64,000 nt of DNA from Erysipelotrichaceae bacterium (lineage in GTDB: Bacteria; Bacillota_I; Bacilli_A; Erysipelotrichales; Erysipelotrichaceae): NCBI GenBank assembly GCA_022772735.1, contig JALEZD010000020.1:23472-87471 (forward strand), given 5' to 3'. Numbering within the stretch: the stretch's first letter is position 1; the number at the start of each line of letters is the position of its first letter. The notes below the pieces were generated by a model. The model saw only the letters and a list, made by a program, of their open reading frames with translations. It ran no database searches and was not told where the DNA came from. The translations under genes and the position numbers were made by a program. Positions 15,454 through 24,623 of this stretch are shown piece by piece.

Positions 15454-16683
15454 ATGGCATACATAAATGTTACAAGTGAAATTAAACCACTTAAAAAAGT
15501 TCTTTTACATCGTCCTGGAGAAGAGTTGTTAAATCTTACTCCAAATACACTTAGCGAATTATTGTTTGATGATATTCCTGATTTAGTTAAAGCTCAAGAA
15601 GAACATGACAGATTTGCAAAGATATTAAGAGACAATGGAGTTGAAGTTGTATATCTTGAAGACTTAATGGCTGAAACTTTAGATGCTCATCCAGAAATTA
15701 AAGAACAATTTTTAGATCAATTTATTTCTGAAGGAAATATCCATACTGATACATATCACAAAATTTTAAAAGATTACTTTAATAAATTTACTAACAATAA
15801 AGATTTGGTATTGAAAACAATGGCAGGAGTTACTTTCAAAGAAATTGGTAAAATTGAAACAAATTTCTTAGTTGATGAAATAAGTGCAGAATCATATTTG
15901 TTACTTAACCCAATGCCTAACTTATACTTTACACGTGATCCATTTGCTTCTGTAGGAAATGGTGCTGTAATTAATAGAATGTATTCAGTTACTCGTAATA
16001 GAGAAACAATTTATGCAGACTACATATTTAGATATCATCCAGAATATGCTGGAAATGTTCCTGATTTATATGGAAGAAATAATCATTTCCATATTGAAGG
16101 TGGAGATGTATTAAATGTTAATGAAAAATTATTATTTATTGGTATATCTCAAAGAACACAAGCAGATGCAATTCAAGCACTTGCAATGAAAATGTTCTAT
16201 GAAAATGAAGGAAATAAAGTTGAAACAATTCTTGCGTTTAATATCCCTAACTCAAGAGCGTTTATGCACCTAGATACAGTGTTTACACAAATTGACTATG
16301 ATGCATTTACATATCATCCAGGAATAATGGATACTTTACAAGTTTTTGCGATTACTGCAGATAGAGAAAAACGTGATGTAAAAATTGAAGAGTATCAAGG
16401 AAGTTTAGATGAAATTCTAGCAAAATTTATGGGATTAGAAAAAGTTAGATTATTCCCATGTGGAGCTGGAGATGCAATCGCTGCTGAAAGAGAACAATGG
16501 AATGATGGTTCAAATACATTAACAATTGCACCTGGAAAAATCATTGTTTATAAACGTAATCATGTTACAAATAAATATTTAAAAGAAAATGGATTCGATG
16601 TTATTGAACTAGATGCAGACAACTTATGTGTTGGTCGTGGTGGACCAAGATGTATGTCAATGCCATTGGTTCGTGAAGACTAG
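15454..16683 (+). CDS. arcA: Arginine deiminase
   Basis: A 409-residue cytoplasmic enzyme that hydrolyses L-arginine to citrulline and ammonia, the first step of the arginine deiminase pathway. Family signatures are all present: LKKVLLHRPGEE near the N-terminus, NPMPNLYFTRDPFASVGN (about residues 150-167, with the active-site Asp), FHIEGGDVL, FMHLDTVFTQID, and GRGGPRCMSMP at the C-terminus, whose Cys (residue 400) is the nucleophile. Length is standard. It opens a four-gene arc operon. Confidence 0.97.
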   Translation: MAYINVTSEIKPLKKVLLHRPGEELLNLTPNTLSELLFDDIPDLVKAQEEHDRFAKILRDNGVEVVYLEDLMAETLDAHPEIKEQFLDQFISEGNIHTDTYHKILKDYFNKFTNNKDLVLKTMAGVTFKEIGKIETNFLVDEISAESYLLLNPMPNLYFTRDPFASVGNGAVINRMYSVTRNRETIYADYIFRYHPEYAGNVPDLYGRNNHFHIEGGDVLNVNEKLLFIGISQRTQADAIQALAMKMFYENEGNKVETILAFNIPNSRAFMHLDTVFTQIDYDAFTYHPGIMDTLQVFAITADREKRDVKIEEYQGSLDEILAKFMGLEKVRLFPCGAGDAIAAEREQWNDGSNTLTIAPGKIIVYKRNHVTNKYLKENGFDVIELDADNLCVGRGGPRCMSMPLVRED

Positions 16684-16714
16684 CAATATCTAATTTATAG
16701 AAAGGGAAAATATT

Positions 16715-17719
16715 ATGCCAGTAAATTTACAAGGACGCAGTTTATTAAAGTTAGCTGATTATACTCCAGAAGAAATCAACTATCTAATTGATTTGAGTGA
16801 GCAATTTAAAAAATTAAAACTAGCTCGTACACCACATCGCTACTTAGAAGGAAAAAATATCGTATTGTTGTTTGAAAAAACTTCAACACGTACTCGTTGT
16901 TCTTTCGAAGTTGCAGGTATGGATTTAGGAATGGGTGTGACTTATTTAGATCCAGGTTCAAGCCAAATGGGTAAAAAAGAGTCAATTGAAGATACTGCTA
17001 AAGTTTTAGGTAGATTCTATGATGGTATTGAATATCGTGGATTTGATCAAAAACAAGTGGAAGCTTTAGCTAAATATTCAGGAGTTCCAGTTTGGAATGG
17101 TCTAACTGATGACTTCCATCCAACACAAATGATTGCTGATATGCTAACAATCAAAGAAAACTTTAGATACCTTAAAGGGTTAAAATTTGTGTTTATGGGT
17201 GATTGCAGAAACAACGTTTCTAATTCATTAATGATTGTTTGTGCAAAATTAGGATTAGATTATGTTGGATGTGGACCAAAAGAATTATGGGCTGATCCAA
17301 AATTAGTTGAAACTGCAAAAGAGTTTGCAAAATTACATAATAGTAAAGTTGAATTTACAGAAGATGTAACTGAAGCTGTTACAGGTGCACATGCAATTTA
17401 TACAGACATTTGGGTATCTATGGGTGAACCAGATTCAGTTTGGGAAGAAAGAATTAAATTATTAAGCCCATACAAAGTTACACAAGAAGTAATTAATAAA
17501 TGTGACAAAGATGTAATATTCTTACATTGCTTGCCTTCTTTCCATGATTTAAATACTACTATTGGTAAAGAAATTCATGCGAAATTTGGTGATAAATACG
17601 ATTTGAACGGTATGGAAGTTAACGATGAAGTATTCTTAGGTAAACACAGTCGTGCTTTTGATCAGGCAGAAAATCGTATGCATACAATTAAAGCAATAAT
17701 GTATGCAACTCTAAAATAG
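16715..17719 (+). CDS. arcB: Ornithine carbamoyltransferase, catabolic
   Basis: A 334-residue enzyme. In this pathway it phosphorolyses citrulline to ornithine and carbamoyl phosphate. STRTRCSFEVAG (about residues 56-67) is the carbamoyl-phosphate loop, FHPTQMIADMLT (about 132-143) the second conserved site, and FLHCLPSFHD (about 269-278) the ornithine-side Cys loop. Its place between arcA and arcC, 31 bp and 14 bp from its neighbours, argues for the catabolic rather than the biosynthetic (argF) role. Confidence 0.97.
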   Translation: MPVNLQGRSLLKLADYTPEEINYLIDLSEQFKKLKLARTPHRYLEGKNIVLLFEKTSTRTRCSFEVAGMDLGMGVTYLDPGSSQMGKKESIEDTAKVLGRFYDGIEYRGFDQKQVEALAKYSGVPVWNGLTDDFHPTQMIADMLTIKENFRYLKGLKFVFMGDCRNNVSNSLMIVCAKLGLDYVGCGPKELWADPKLVETAKEFAKLHNSKVEFTEDVTEAVTGAHAIYTDIWVSMGEPDSVWEERIKLLSPYKVTQEVINKCDKDVIFLHCLPSFHDLNTTIGKEIHAKFGDKYDLNGMEVNDEVFLGKHSRAFDQAENRMHTIKAIMYATLK

Positions 17720-17733
17720 AAAGAAGAAACGTA

Positions 17734-18669
17734 ATGAGCAAAAAAAGATTAGTTATAGCTCTTGGGGGTAATGCTTTAGGCAACACCCCTGAAGAGCAAT
17801 TAGAACTTGTAAAAGAAACTGCAAAAACTATTGTTGATTTAGCAGAAGATTATGATGTAATTATCGGTCATGGTAATGGTCCACAAGTTGGGATGATTAA
17901 TAATGCGATGGAATTTTCATCTGTAAATGGTGGAAAAACTCCATATATGCCTTTCCCAGAATGTGGAGCTATGTCACAAGGGTATATTGGCTATCACTTA
18001 ACTCAATCTATACAAAAAGAATTAAAAAACAGAAAAATAGATAAAGAAGTTGCATGTATAGTAACACAAGTTGTTGTTGATAAAAATGATCCTGCATTCT
18101 TAAAACCTACTAAACCGATAGGAAGCTTTATGTCTAAAGAAGATGCTGAAGCTATCGCAAAGGAAAAAGGATTTGTATTTGTAGAAGATGCTGGTAGAGG
18201 ATATAGAAGAGTTGTACCTAGCCCTATTCCAGTTAGAATCGTTGAGTTGAATGTTGTAGAACAATTAGTAAAACTTGGAGATATTGTAATCACTGTTGGT
18301 GGTGGAGGTATCCCAGTTGTTGAAACTGAATGTGGTCTTGAAGGTGTTGCAGCAGTTATAGATAAGGATAGATCTAGTGCTAAACTTGCACTTGATGCAA
18401 AAGCAGACATGTTAGTTATATTAACAGCTGTAGATAGAGTTGCAATAAATTATAATAAACCAAATCAAGAGTCACTTGCAGAAATGACAGTTGAAGATGC
18501 AGAAAGATATATCAAAGAAGGTCATTTTGCACCAGGTTCAATGCTGCCTAAGGTAGAAGCATGCTTAGATTTTGTTAGAAAAACAGAAAATGGTATGGCT
18601 TTAATTACTTCACTTGCAAGAGCTAAAGAAGCTTTAAAAGGTGAAACAGGAACAATTATTAAAAAATAA
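17734..18669 (+). CDS. arcC: Carbamate kinase
   Basis: A 311-residue amino-acid-kinase-fold enzyme that transfers phosphate from carbamoyl phosphate to ADP, giving ATP. VIALGGNALG at the start, GHGNGPQVGM (about residues 47-56), GGGGIPVV (about 190-197), AVIDKDRSSAKLA (about 208-220) and FAPGSMLPKVEA near 266-277 are typical. It is the ATP-yielding step of the pathway. Confidence 0.97.
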   Translation: MSKKRLVIALGGNALGNTPEEQLELVKETAKTIVDLAEDYDVIIGHGNGPQVGMINNAMEFSSVNGGKTPYMPFPECGAMSQGYIGYHLTQSIQKELKNRKIDKEVACIVTQVVVDKNDPAFLKPTKPIGSFMSKEDAEAIAKEKGFVFVEDAGRGYRRVVPSPIPVRIVELNVVEQLVKLGDIVITVGGGGIPVVETECGLEGVAAVIDKDRSSAKLALDAKADMLVILTAVDRVAINYNKPNQESLAEMTVEDAERYIKEGHFAPGSMLPKVEACLDFVRKTENGMALITSLARAKEALKGETGTIIKK

Positions 18670-18693
18670 ACCTATAATAAAAGGAGGAAGAAT

Positions 18694-20163
18694 ATGTCTT
18701 CAAACACAGGAAAAAAGAAAAAATCATCATTATCTGCCTTCTCAATATTGATGATTGTAATGGCAGTTATATGCATAATTTCAGTAGTTTTAAATGGTCA
18801 AGCGATTGATCCTGCAATTGGAGGAGAAATTGCGTCTGTTACAGGGGCGAAGTTATCAGATTTTGTAATGGCTATTCCAAATGGTTTTAAAGATGCGGCT
18901 GATTTAATAATATTTATATTGTCTATAGGTGGATTTATAGGTATTGTTATGAAAACAGGTGCTTTAGAATCTGGAGTATATCATCTTGTTAAAAAGATGA
19001 AAGGTAAAGAAGAAGTATTAATTGTAATATTGATGATTTTATTCTCTGCTGGTGGTACTACTTATGGTATGGCAGAAGAAACAATTGGATTTTATACATT
19101 AATTACAGCAGCAATGGTTGCAGCAGGTTTCGATTCAGTTGTTGCGGTTGGAGTAATTCTACTTGGTGCTGGAACAGGGGTTTTAGGTTCTACAATTAAC
19201 CCGTTTGCGACAGGTGCTGCAATGGCAGCGTTAAATAGTGCAGGAGTTGCAAATGATCCAACAATTGTTATGGCTCTTGGTGCTATTCTTTGGATTACAA
19301 GTACAGCAATTGCAATATTATTTGTATTAAGCTATGCTAAAAAAGTTAAGAAAGATAAAGGTTCAACAATATTATCACTTCAAGAACAAGAAATTATGCG
19401 TGAACATTTTTCAAGAGAAGATGGTGATAAACTTGAATTTACTAGCAAACATAAACTTGTATTAACAATCTTTGCAATAACATTTGTAATAATGATTTTC
19501 TCATTAATTTTCTATCAAGATATTATATTTGGTGGAAGTGAAGAAGCATATTTGGCAGCCTTTGGATGGTCTGATGTATTAACAGGTACTCCTCTTGGTT
19601 GGTGGTATTTCATGGATTTAGCAGCACTATTTATAATAGGATCTGTTTTGGTTGCAGTTGTTGCTAGAATGAGTGAAAAAGAATTTATTGATAATTTCAT
19701 GGCTGGTGCAGCAGACTTATTATCAGTTGCATTAATTATTGCTACTGCACGTGGAATTACAGTTGTAATGAAAGCAACACATATGGATTTATATATACTA
19801 GATGTAAGTTCAAAAATGTTGCAAGGTGTTTCAGGGTTAATATTTGCTCCAATGTCTTATGTTGTTTACTTGGTATTGAGCTTCTTAGTTCCTTCAACTT
19901 CAGGACTTGCTGGTTTATCAATGCCAGTTATGGGAGGATTAGCACAAGCGTTAAACTTCAATGCAAGTGTTATGATAATGGTATTTAGTGCTGGTTCAGG
20001 ATTAATTAACTTGTTTACTCCAACATCAGGAGTTGTTATGGGTGGAATTGGTGCAGCTAAGATTGAATACTCAACATATTTGAAATGGGTAATGAAATTA
20101 TTAGTTATTATTGCAATTGCAAATATTATTGTATTGTCAATTGCAATGATGGTAATAAAATAG
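18694..20163 (+). CDS. YfcC-family membrane carrier, probable arginine/ornithine exchanger
   Basis: A 489-residue membrane protein with about twelve hydrophobic segments. It belongs to the YfcC/C4-dicarboxylate-carrier-like group and not to the APC-type ArcD: FIIFILSIGGFIGIVMKTGA-like N-terminal region, LFSAGGTTYGMAEETIGFY (about residues 110-128), GAGTGVLGSTINPFATGAA and LFTPTSGVVMGGIGAAKIEY near the C-terminus. Gene position (24 bp after arcC, RBS AGGAGGAAG) strongly suggests it exchanges arginine for ornithine; citrulline or another amino acid is possible. A terminator follows. Confidence 0.85.
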   Translation: MSSNTGKKKKSSLSAFSILMIVMAVICIISVVLNGQAIDPAIGGEIASVTGAKLSDFVMAIPNGFKDAADLIIFILSIGGFIGIVMKTGALESGVYHLVKKMKGKEEVLIVILMILFSAGGTTYGMAEETIGFYTLITAAMVAAGFDSVVAVGVILLGAGTGVLGSTINPFATGAAMAALNSAGVANDPTIVMALGAILWITSTAIAILFVLSYAKKVKKDKGSTILSLQEQEIMREHFSREDGDKLEFTSKHKLVLTIFAITFVIMIFSLIFYQDIIFGGSEEAYLAAFGWSDVLTGTPLGWWYFMDLAALFIIGSVLVAVVARMSEKEFIDNFMAGAADLLSVALIIATARGITVVMKATHMDLYILDVSSKMLQGVSGLIFAPMSYVVYLVLSFLVPSTSGLAGLSMPVMGGLAQALNFNASVMIMVFSAGSGLINLFTPTSGVVMGGIGAAKIEYSTYLKWVMKLLVIIAIANIIVLSIAMMVIK

Positions 20164-20180
20164 AAATCTATACAAATTTT

Positions 20181-20213
20181 AAGATAGGAGTACATGCTAT
20201 TCCTATCTTTTTG
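20181..20213 (+). terminator. Terminator of the arc operon
   Basis: Arms AAGATAGGA (20181-20189) and TCCTATCTT (20201-20209) flank an 11-nt loop, followed by TTTT. It ends the arcA-arcB-arcC-carrier transcript. Confidence 0.85.
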
Positions 20214-20283
20214 TGCTAAAATTAACAATATAGAAATTGATTTAACATGAACTATTATTTTGTTAAATCTAAAAGGTGTAAAC

Positions 20284-21552
20284 ATGATTGTAAGTGAAAT
20301 TCAAAAGAAGTTTTCATCTGAGGTTAATCCAGCACAAATTTGTAGTTTTGAATTAGAATTTGTAGATAATGCCACTATTACATTGATTCATAGTTCGGCA
20401 AGATTTTTGTTATTTAAAAAAGGTAAAGGCAAAATGACAATAAATGGTATTGAATACAATATTACTGATAATTGTATGATTGCCATAATTCCATGGGATG
20501 TAACAAAAATTACTGAAGTCGAAGAACCATTTGAATTTTATAAAGTAATATATAACTGCAATTTTATAAACGGTTATTTAAGAACAATTTATAATCCAAC
20601 AAGTAGTAATATTAGCTTTTTTAATGATATTAGTAATCATCCTATAACATTGTTAAACGAAGCAGAAAAGAAAAAAATGATTGATTGCTTTATGGATATA
20701 AGAGATGAATGTGGTAATTATCCTATTGACGATACACACGAAACAAAATTTTTATCTAATACATATATTATTTCAATTCTTATTAGAATTTTAGTTAACT
20801 TTTTGCGTGCAAGCAAACAAGATTATGTAGGTATATCTGAAAATAAAGAATTAACAGATATTAGCGATATTTTTAGGTATATATACTCTCATCTACAAGA
20901 AAGAATAACTTTAGAAAGATTATCTAAATTATTCTTTTTGAGTGAGTCAACAATTTATAAACATCTTCAATTAAATGTTGGATTTACATTTAATGAATTG
21001 TTAAATGAAATGAGGATTTCTAAATCTTTGGATTTACTTATGTATTCTAATTTGAGTTTACAAGAAATTTCTGAAACAGTTGGGTACACAGATGCATCTC
21101 ATTTTATTAAATCATTTATTAATAAACATGGTGTTACTCCAAAGGAATACAGGAAAGCTTATCAAAATAGTGATGAGGTTATTAAAAAAAGAGAAGAGAG
21201 TATTACATTTAAAGTTCTTGATTATGTGAGTGAGAATTTTACAAATGATAAGGTGAATGTAATAACAACTGCAAAGCATTTTGGTATTAGTGTTGTAGAA
21301 TTAAACTACATTATTATGTTTCAAATGGAAAAATCTTTTGATGATTATGTAGATTGGTTAAGAATTTCTAAAGCATCAGAGCTTTTAATAACTACAAATA
21401 GAGCAATCGTGGATATAGCGATTGGTGTTGGTTTTAACTCAGTTAAAACTTTTCAAAGAACTTTTGTAAAAATAAGAAAAATTAATCCAGGTAAATTTAG
21501 AAAAACTGTGGCATTACAAGAAAGAGATGGCTCGGTTTATATACCTGTTTAA
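20284..21552 (+). CDS. AraC-family regulator with two AraC-type DNA-binding domains
   Basis: A 422-residue protein. I start it at ATG 20284 because AAAGGTG lies 6 bp before it; an in-frame TTG at 20260 lacks an RBS. The N-terminal part (about 1-170) looks like an AraC cupin sensor (FLLFKKGKGKMTINGIEYNI). A full AraC HTH domain follows at about 192-290 (LERLSKLFFLSESTIYKHLQ, then LSLQEISETVGYTDASHFIK, ending GVTPKEYRK). A second complete one spans about 317-415 (TAKHFGISVVELNYIIMFQM, then VDIAIGVGFNSVKTFQRTF, ending NPGKFRKT). Most family members have one such domain. It follows the arc operon and may regulate it, but has its own transcript bounded by terminators. Confidence 0.85.
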   Translation: MIVSEIQKKFSSEVNPAQICSFELEFVDNATITLIHSSARFLLFKKGKGKMTINGIEYNITDNCMIAIIPWDVTKITEVEEPFEFYKVIYNCNFINGYLRTIYNPTSSNISFFNDISNHPITLLNEAEKKKMIDCFMDIRDECGNYPIDDTHETKFLSNTYIISILIRILVNFLRASKQDYVGISENKELTDISDIFRYIYSHLQERITLERLSKLFFLSESTIYKHLQLNVGFTFNELLNEMRISKSLDLLMYSNLSLQEISETVGYTDASHFIKSFINKHGVTPKEYRKAYQNSDEVIKKREESITFKVLDYVSENFTNDKVNVITTAKHFGISVVELNYIIMFQMEKSFDDYVDWLRISKASELLITTNRAIVDIAIGVGFNSVKTFQRTFVKIRKINPGKFRKTVALQERDGSVYIPV

Positions 21553-21583
21553 GACTTTTATAATAATTGTAAAAGTCTTTTTA
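21552..21583 (+). terminator. Terminator after the AraC-type regulator
   Basis: Arms AGACTTTTA (21552-21560) and TAAAAGTCT (21570-21578) with a 9-nt loop and a T run. The stem begins at the last base of the stop codon. Confidence 0.85.
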
Positions 21584-21729
21584 ATTTCTAAAATATAAAA
21601 AGAGGTTATTGCGATATATTTAATAAACTTTGGTCTATTAAACTTAATAATTGAATACATGTATATAGTGATATATAAGAGATTATGTGTGATATAACAT
21701 AAACAAATATATTAAAAAGGAGACTATAT

Positions 21730-22082
21730 ATGGAAGTTACACAACAACTTGAAAAAGAAATTATGCTTTTTTCTTGGTGGAAGATGATGAAATCACTTCT
21801 GTTTGTCTAAATGTTGGAGAGTATCTAAAAGATATTTTTGGTACACGTGCAAATGAAGGGTTTGAAGGTAATGGCTATGATTGGGAAAGCTTAGCACAAG
21901 TATTTTTAAGCGAGCAGCGTTCAGATTTGCAAGAGAAAATAGAATTTGATTCAGAGAGCAGTATGTTCTGTGTTTATTCAAAGGATAAGAGTGTGCTGTT
22001 AGATTTTATTCTTAATTTCAAGAAGGCGTGTGATGATAAATCTTTTGTCTTAGATTTATTTAGCAGAGCTGAATTAAACTAA
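21730..22082 (+). pseudogene. Imm51-family immunity protein, frameshifted in a T run
   Basis: Reading starts at ATG 21730 with a good RBS (AAAAAGGAG, 21715-21723) and encodes MEVTQQLEKEIMLF before running to a stop at 21808-21810. The -1 frame from 21774 continues the family sequence: VEDDEITSVCLNVGEYL, then GFEGNGYDWESLAQVFL (about residues 41-57 of that part) and the end LDLFSRAELN. Adding one T to the six-T run at 21767-21772 restores a single frame of about 118 residues. This looks like an Imm51-type immunity protein against a polymorphic toxin, disrupted by a homopolymer indel. A sequencing error or slippage-based phase variation are alternatives. No toxin gene is adjacent. Confidence 0.75.
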
Positions 22083-22132
22083 AAATAATTTTTTTGTTAT
22101 TAAGCTTAACAATAGATATAGGCAAGTATATT

Positions 22133-22159
22133 AGACGATAAAAAAATTGTCGTCTTTTT
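22133..22159 (+). terminator. Terminator after the immunity gene
   Basis: Arms AGACGA (22133-22138) and TCGTCT (22150-22155), 11-nt loop, followed by TTTT. Confidence 0.75.
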
Positions 22160-22166
22160 AAATACA

Positions 22167-22195
22167 TTTATTTTATTATTTTAAAATTGTATAAT
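22167..22195 (+). promoter_or_regulatory. Candidate promoter of the HAD phosphatase gene
   Basis: A perfect TATAAT at 22190-22195 with a weak TTTATT (22167-22172) 17 bp upstream, 30 bp before ATG 22225. Confidence 0.5.
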
Positions 22196-22224
22196 TCTTC
22201 TATTGATTTTAAAGGAGAATTTTA

Positions 22225-23067
22225 ATGATTAAAGTAGTAATTTTAGATATAGATGGAACACTTATTAATAGTAATAAAGAAATAACTAAAAAAACAAAAG
22301 AAGCACTATTAAAATTACAGGAAAACAATATAAAGCTAGTTATTGCCTCAGGTAGACCAACATCAGGTATTATCAAGTATGGGAAAGAACTTTTAATTGA
22401 TAAAAATAATGGTTTTTATATTTCTTTTAATGGTTCTAAGTTTGTTGAGGCAAGTACAATGAATGAATTGTATGACAAACAAATTGATAAAGAAATTGTA
22501 AAGAATTTAGTGAAACATTTAGATAAGTTTAATGTAAAAACTATGATACACAATAATGATTATTTGTTAGTAAATGATGTTTATGATTGTATGATTGATA
22601 ATGATGGTGATTATTTAAATGTTATTCAATTTGAGTCAAAAATAACTAATAAAAAATTAAAAGAAGTAAACTTAGTGGAATATGTAGATTTTCCAGTCAA
22701 CAAAGTTTTAGTTAGTTCTGATGCAAAGTATTTAAGAGAAAATTATAAAGAAATCAAAGAACCCTTTAAAGACATATTAAACTGTATGTTTACTGCTAAT
22801 TTTTATTTTGAGTTTACTGATAAAAATATTGATAAAGGAAGTGCAATTGAAAATATTCTAATACCAATGGGCTATAAAAAGGAGGAAATAATGGCATTTG
22901 GTGATGGAGAAAATGATATAAATATGATTAAGTTAGCACATATTGGTATTGCGATGGGAAATGCAATTGAAAGTTTAAAAGAGGTTTCAGATTATGTTAC
23001 AGAGTCAAACGAAAATGATGGTATAGCGTTGGCACTTTATAAATTTTTTCCTGAAATATTTAAATAA
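22225..23067 (+). CDS. Cof-type HAD-superfamily phosphatase
   Basis: A 280-residue protein of the HAD IIB (Cof) group, typically acting on sugar phosphates or flavin/pyridoxal phosphates. Motif I is VILDIDGTLI (Asp nucleophile, about residues 5-14), motif II VIASGRP, motif III/IV the C-terminal MAFGDGENDINMIKLA (about 228-243). The cap domain lies between about 85 and 190. Monocistronic by its neighbours. Substrate cannot be told from sequence. Confidence 0.93.
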   Translation: MIKVVILDIDGTLINSNKEITKKTKEALLKLQENNIKLVIASGRPTSGIIKYGKELLIDKNNGFYISFNGSKFVEASTMNELYDKQIDKEIVKNLVKHLDKFNVKTMIHNNDYLLVNDVYDCMIDNDGDYLNVIQFESKITNKKLKEVNLVEYVDFPVNKVLVSSDAKYLRENYKEIKEPFKDILNCMFTANFYFEFTDKNIDKGSAIENILIPMGYKKEEIMAFGDGENDINMIKLAHIGIAMGNAIESLKEVSDYVTESNENDGIALALYKFFPEIFK

Positions 23068-23099
23068 GATTTATATATATGGGTTTTTTAACTACTAAG

Positions 23100-23108
23100 T
23101 GATACAAT
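23100..23108 (+). promoter_or_regulatory. Candidate extended -10 promoter of the protease gene
   Basis: TGATACAAT (TG, one base, TACAAT at 23103-23108) lies 21 bp before ATG 23130. No convincing -35 is present, which is tolerated by extended -10 promoters. Confidence 0.4.
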
Positions 23109-23129
23109 ATAACCTACAGGTGATTAATT

Positions 23130-24623
23130 ATGAATGATGAAAAAAATATACGAGTTAAACTTGAAAGACATTTATGGCCAGATGAAATTGAACAACTTGA
23201 AAAACAAAAACAAAAAAAATTAAAAATTATTGCGATTGTTTTAGGATTGGTTGTTACTTTTGTTTTTGGGATTTTAGTTGGTATTGGGCAATCAAGAACA
23301 GATATTATTTCTAACGATGAAAAAACTTCTAAATTATCTTCTATGCTAAATATAATGAGTAACGAGTGGTTTTTTGCAAGTGAATATGATGATGTAGAAG
23401 GTTATTTATTAGATAGAGCTTATTATGGTATGACTTCTAATCCAGATGTTGATTTACATACAACATATATGTCTAAAGAAGAGGTTGAAAGTTTTACTCA
23501 ATCAATAAATATGCATTTTGTTGGTATTGGAGTACAATTCTATAACTCGGGAGAATATTCTGTCGTAAAAAAAGTATTCAAAAATTCTCCTGCAGATAAA
23601 GCAGGGGTTGTTGCGGGTGATATATTTAATAAGGTTGATGGAAAAGACGTTAAAAAGATTACCTCTGATGAATTAGCTAAACTTGTTAAAGGTGAAAGTG
23701 GCAGTGCAGTTGAAATAGAATTTATAAGACAAAATACACCGATTACAATAAACATAATTCGTCAAGAAATTAATGCTACATCTTATGGTGAGATGATTAA
23801 TGATAAAACAGGATATATAGAAATTTATCAATTTGGTGAAACGACTGCAAGCGAAGTTAAAGATTATCTTACAACTATGAGTGAAAAAGGGCTTGAAAAA
23901 TTAGTTATTGATTTAAGAGATAATGGTGGAGGATATTTGGATACACTAGTAAATTTATTAAATTACTTTTTACCTAAAGATACATTAGTTATGCAACAAG
24001 AGTATTCAGATGGAAAGATAGAGTTTTCTAAAACAAGTGGTGGTAACTTTGAAAATATTAAAGAAATTGTTGTTTTAATAAATGAAAATAGTGCTAGTGC
24101 TTCAGAAGTTATGACATTAGCTTTAAAAGAGCAAAGAAGTGATGTTACTATTGTTGGAGTTAAATCATATGGTAAAGGCACTGTACAAGTTACTAAATCT
24201 TTTAGTGATGGATCAGCAATTAAATATACGACATCAAAATGGCTAAGTCCTAATGGAGTTTGGATAAATAAAAAAGGCATTGAGCCAGATATAGAAGTTA
24301 AAAAACCAGATGCAATTTCAGCAAACTATTCTAGTATGACTGATGAAGAAGTATATGTTGAAGATACAGTGAGTGAAAAAGTTAAATCTGCACAGCTTGC
24401 ATTAGATTTTTTGGGATATGGTGTAGATAGAAAAGATGGTTATTTTAACTCTAATTTTAAAGATGTTTTAATGCAATTTCAAAAAGACTTTTTGTTAAAT
24501 GTATCAGGTTCATTAGATAGTAATACATATAAAACTATTTATTCTGCCCTTGCAAAAGAGTGGTCACTAAACAAACAAAATGATGTTCAATACCAAAAAG
24601 CATTGGAGATATTAAATGACTGA
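23130..24623 (+). CDS. C-terminal processing peptidase, S41 family (CtpA-like)
   Basis: A 497-residue membrane-anchored protease. A short cytoplasmic start precedes one membrane span ([20 protein letters not shown], about residues 33-52). A PDZ domain follows (about 122-200; [20 protein letters not shown]). The S41 catalytic domain spans about 205-385, with [19 protein letters not shown], the nucleophile region [19 protein letters not shown] and the lysine loop [10 protein letters not shown]. The C-terminus (about 415-490) is a peptidoglycan-binding-like domain. It would cleave extracytoplasmic proteins at their C-terminus. Its stop overlaps uvrB by 8 bp, an arrangement known in other Firmicutes. 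Confidence 0.94.
   Translation: MNDEKNIRVKLERHLWPDEIEQLEKQKQKKLKIIAIVLGLVVTFVFGILVGIGQSRTDIISNDEKTSKLSSMLNIMSNEWFFASEYDDVEGYLLDRAYYGMTSNPDVDLHTTYMSKEEVESFTQSINMHFVGIGVQFYNSGEYSVVKKVFKNSPADKAGVVAGDIFNKVDGKDVKKITSDELAKLVKGESGSAVEIEFIRQNTPITINIIRQEINATSYGEMINDKTGYIEIYQFGETTASEVKDYLTTMSEKGLEKLVIDLRDNGGGYLDTLVNLLNYFLPKDTLVMQQEYSDGKIEFSKTSGGNFENIKEIVVLINENSASASEVMTLALKEQRSDVTIVGVKSYGKGTVQVTKSFSDGSAIKYTTSKWLSPNGVWINKKGIEPDIEVKKPDAISANYSSMTDEEVYVEDTVSEKVKSAQLALDFLGYGVDRKDGYFNSNFKDVLMQFQKDFLLNVSGSLDSNTYKTIYSALAKEWSLNKQNDVQYQKALEILND

Noticed and set aside
19866..20285. 139-residue minus-strand frame over the end of the arc carrier gene
   Set aside because: Crosses the arc terminator and the start of the AraC gene; low-complexity sequence with no RBS.
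21730..22082. Programmed ribosomal frameshift at the T run
   Set aside because: The run is CTTTTTTC with no stimulatory hairpin or upstream SD-like element that I can see; a simple indel explains it better, though slippage cannot be excluded.
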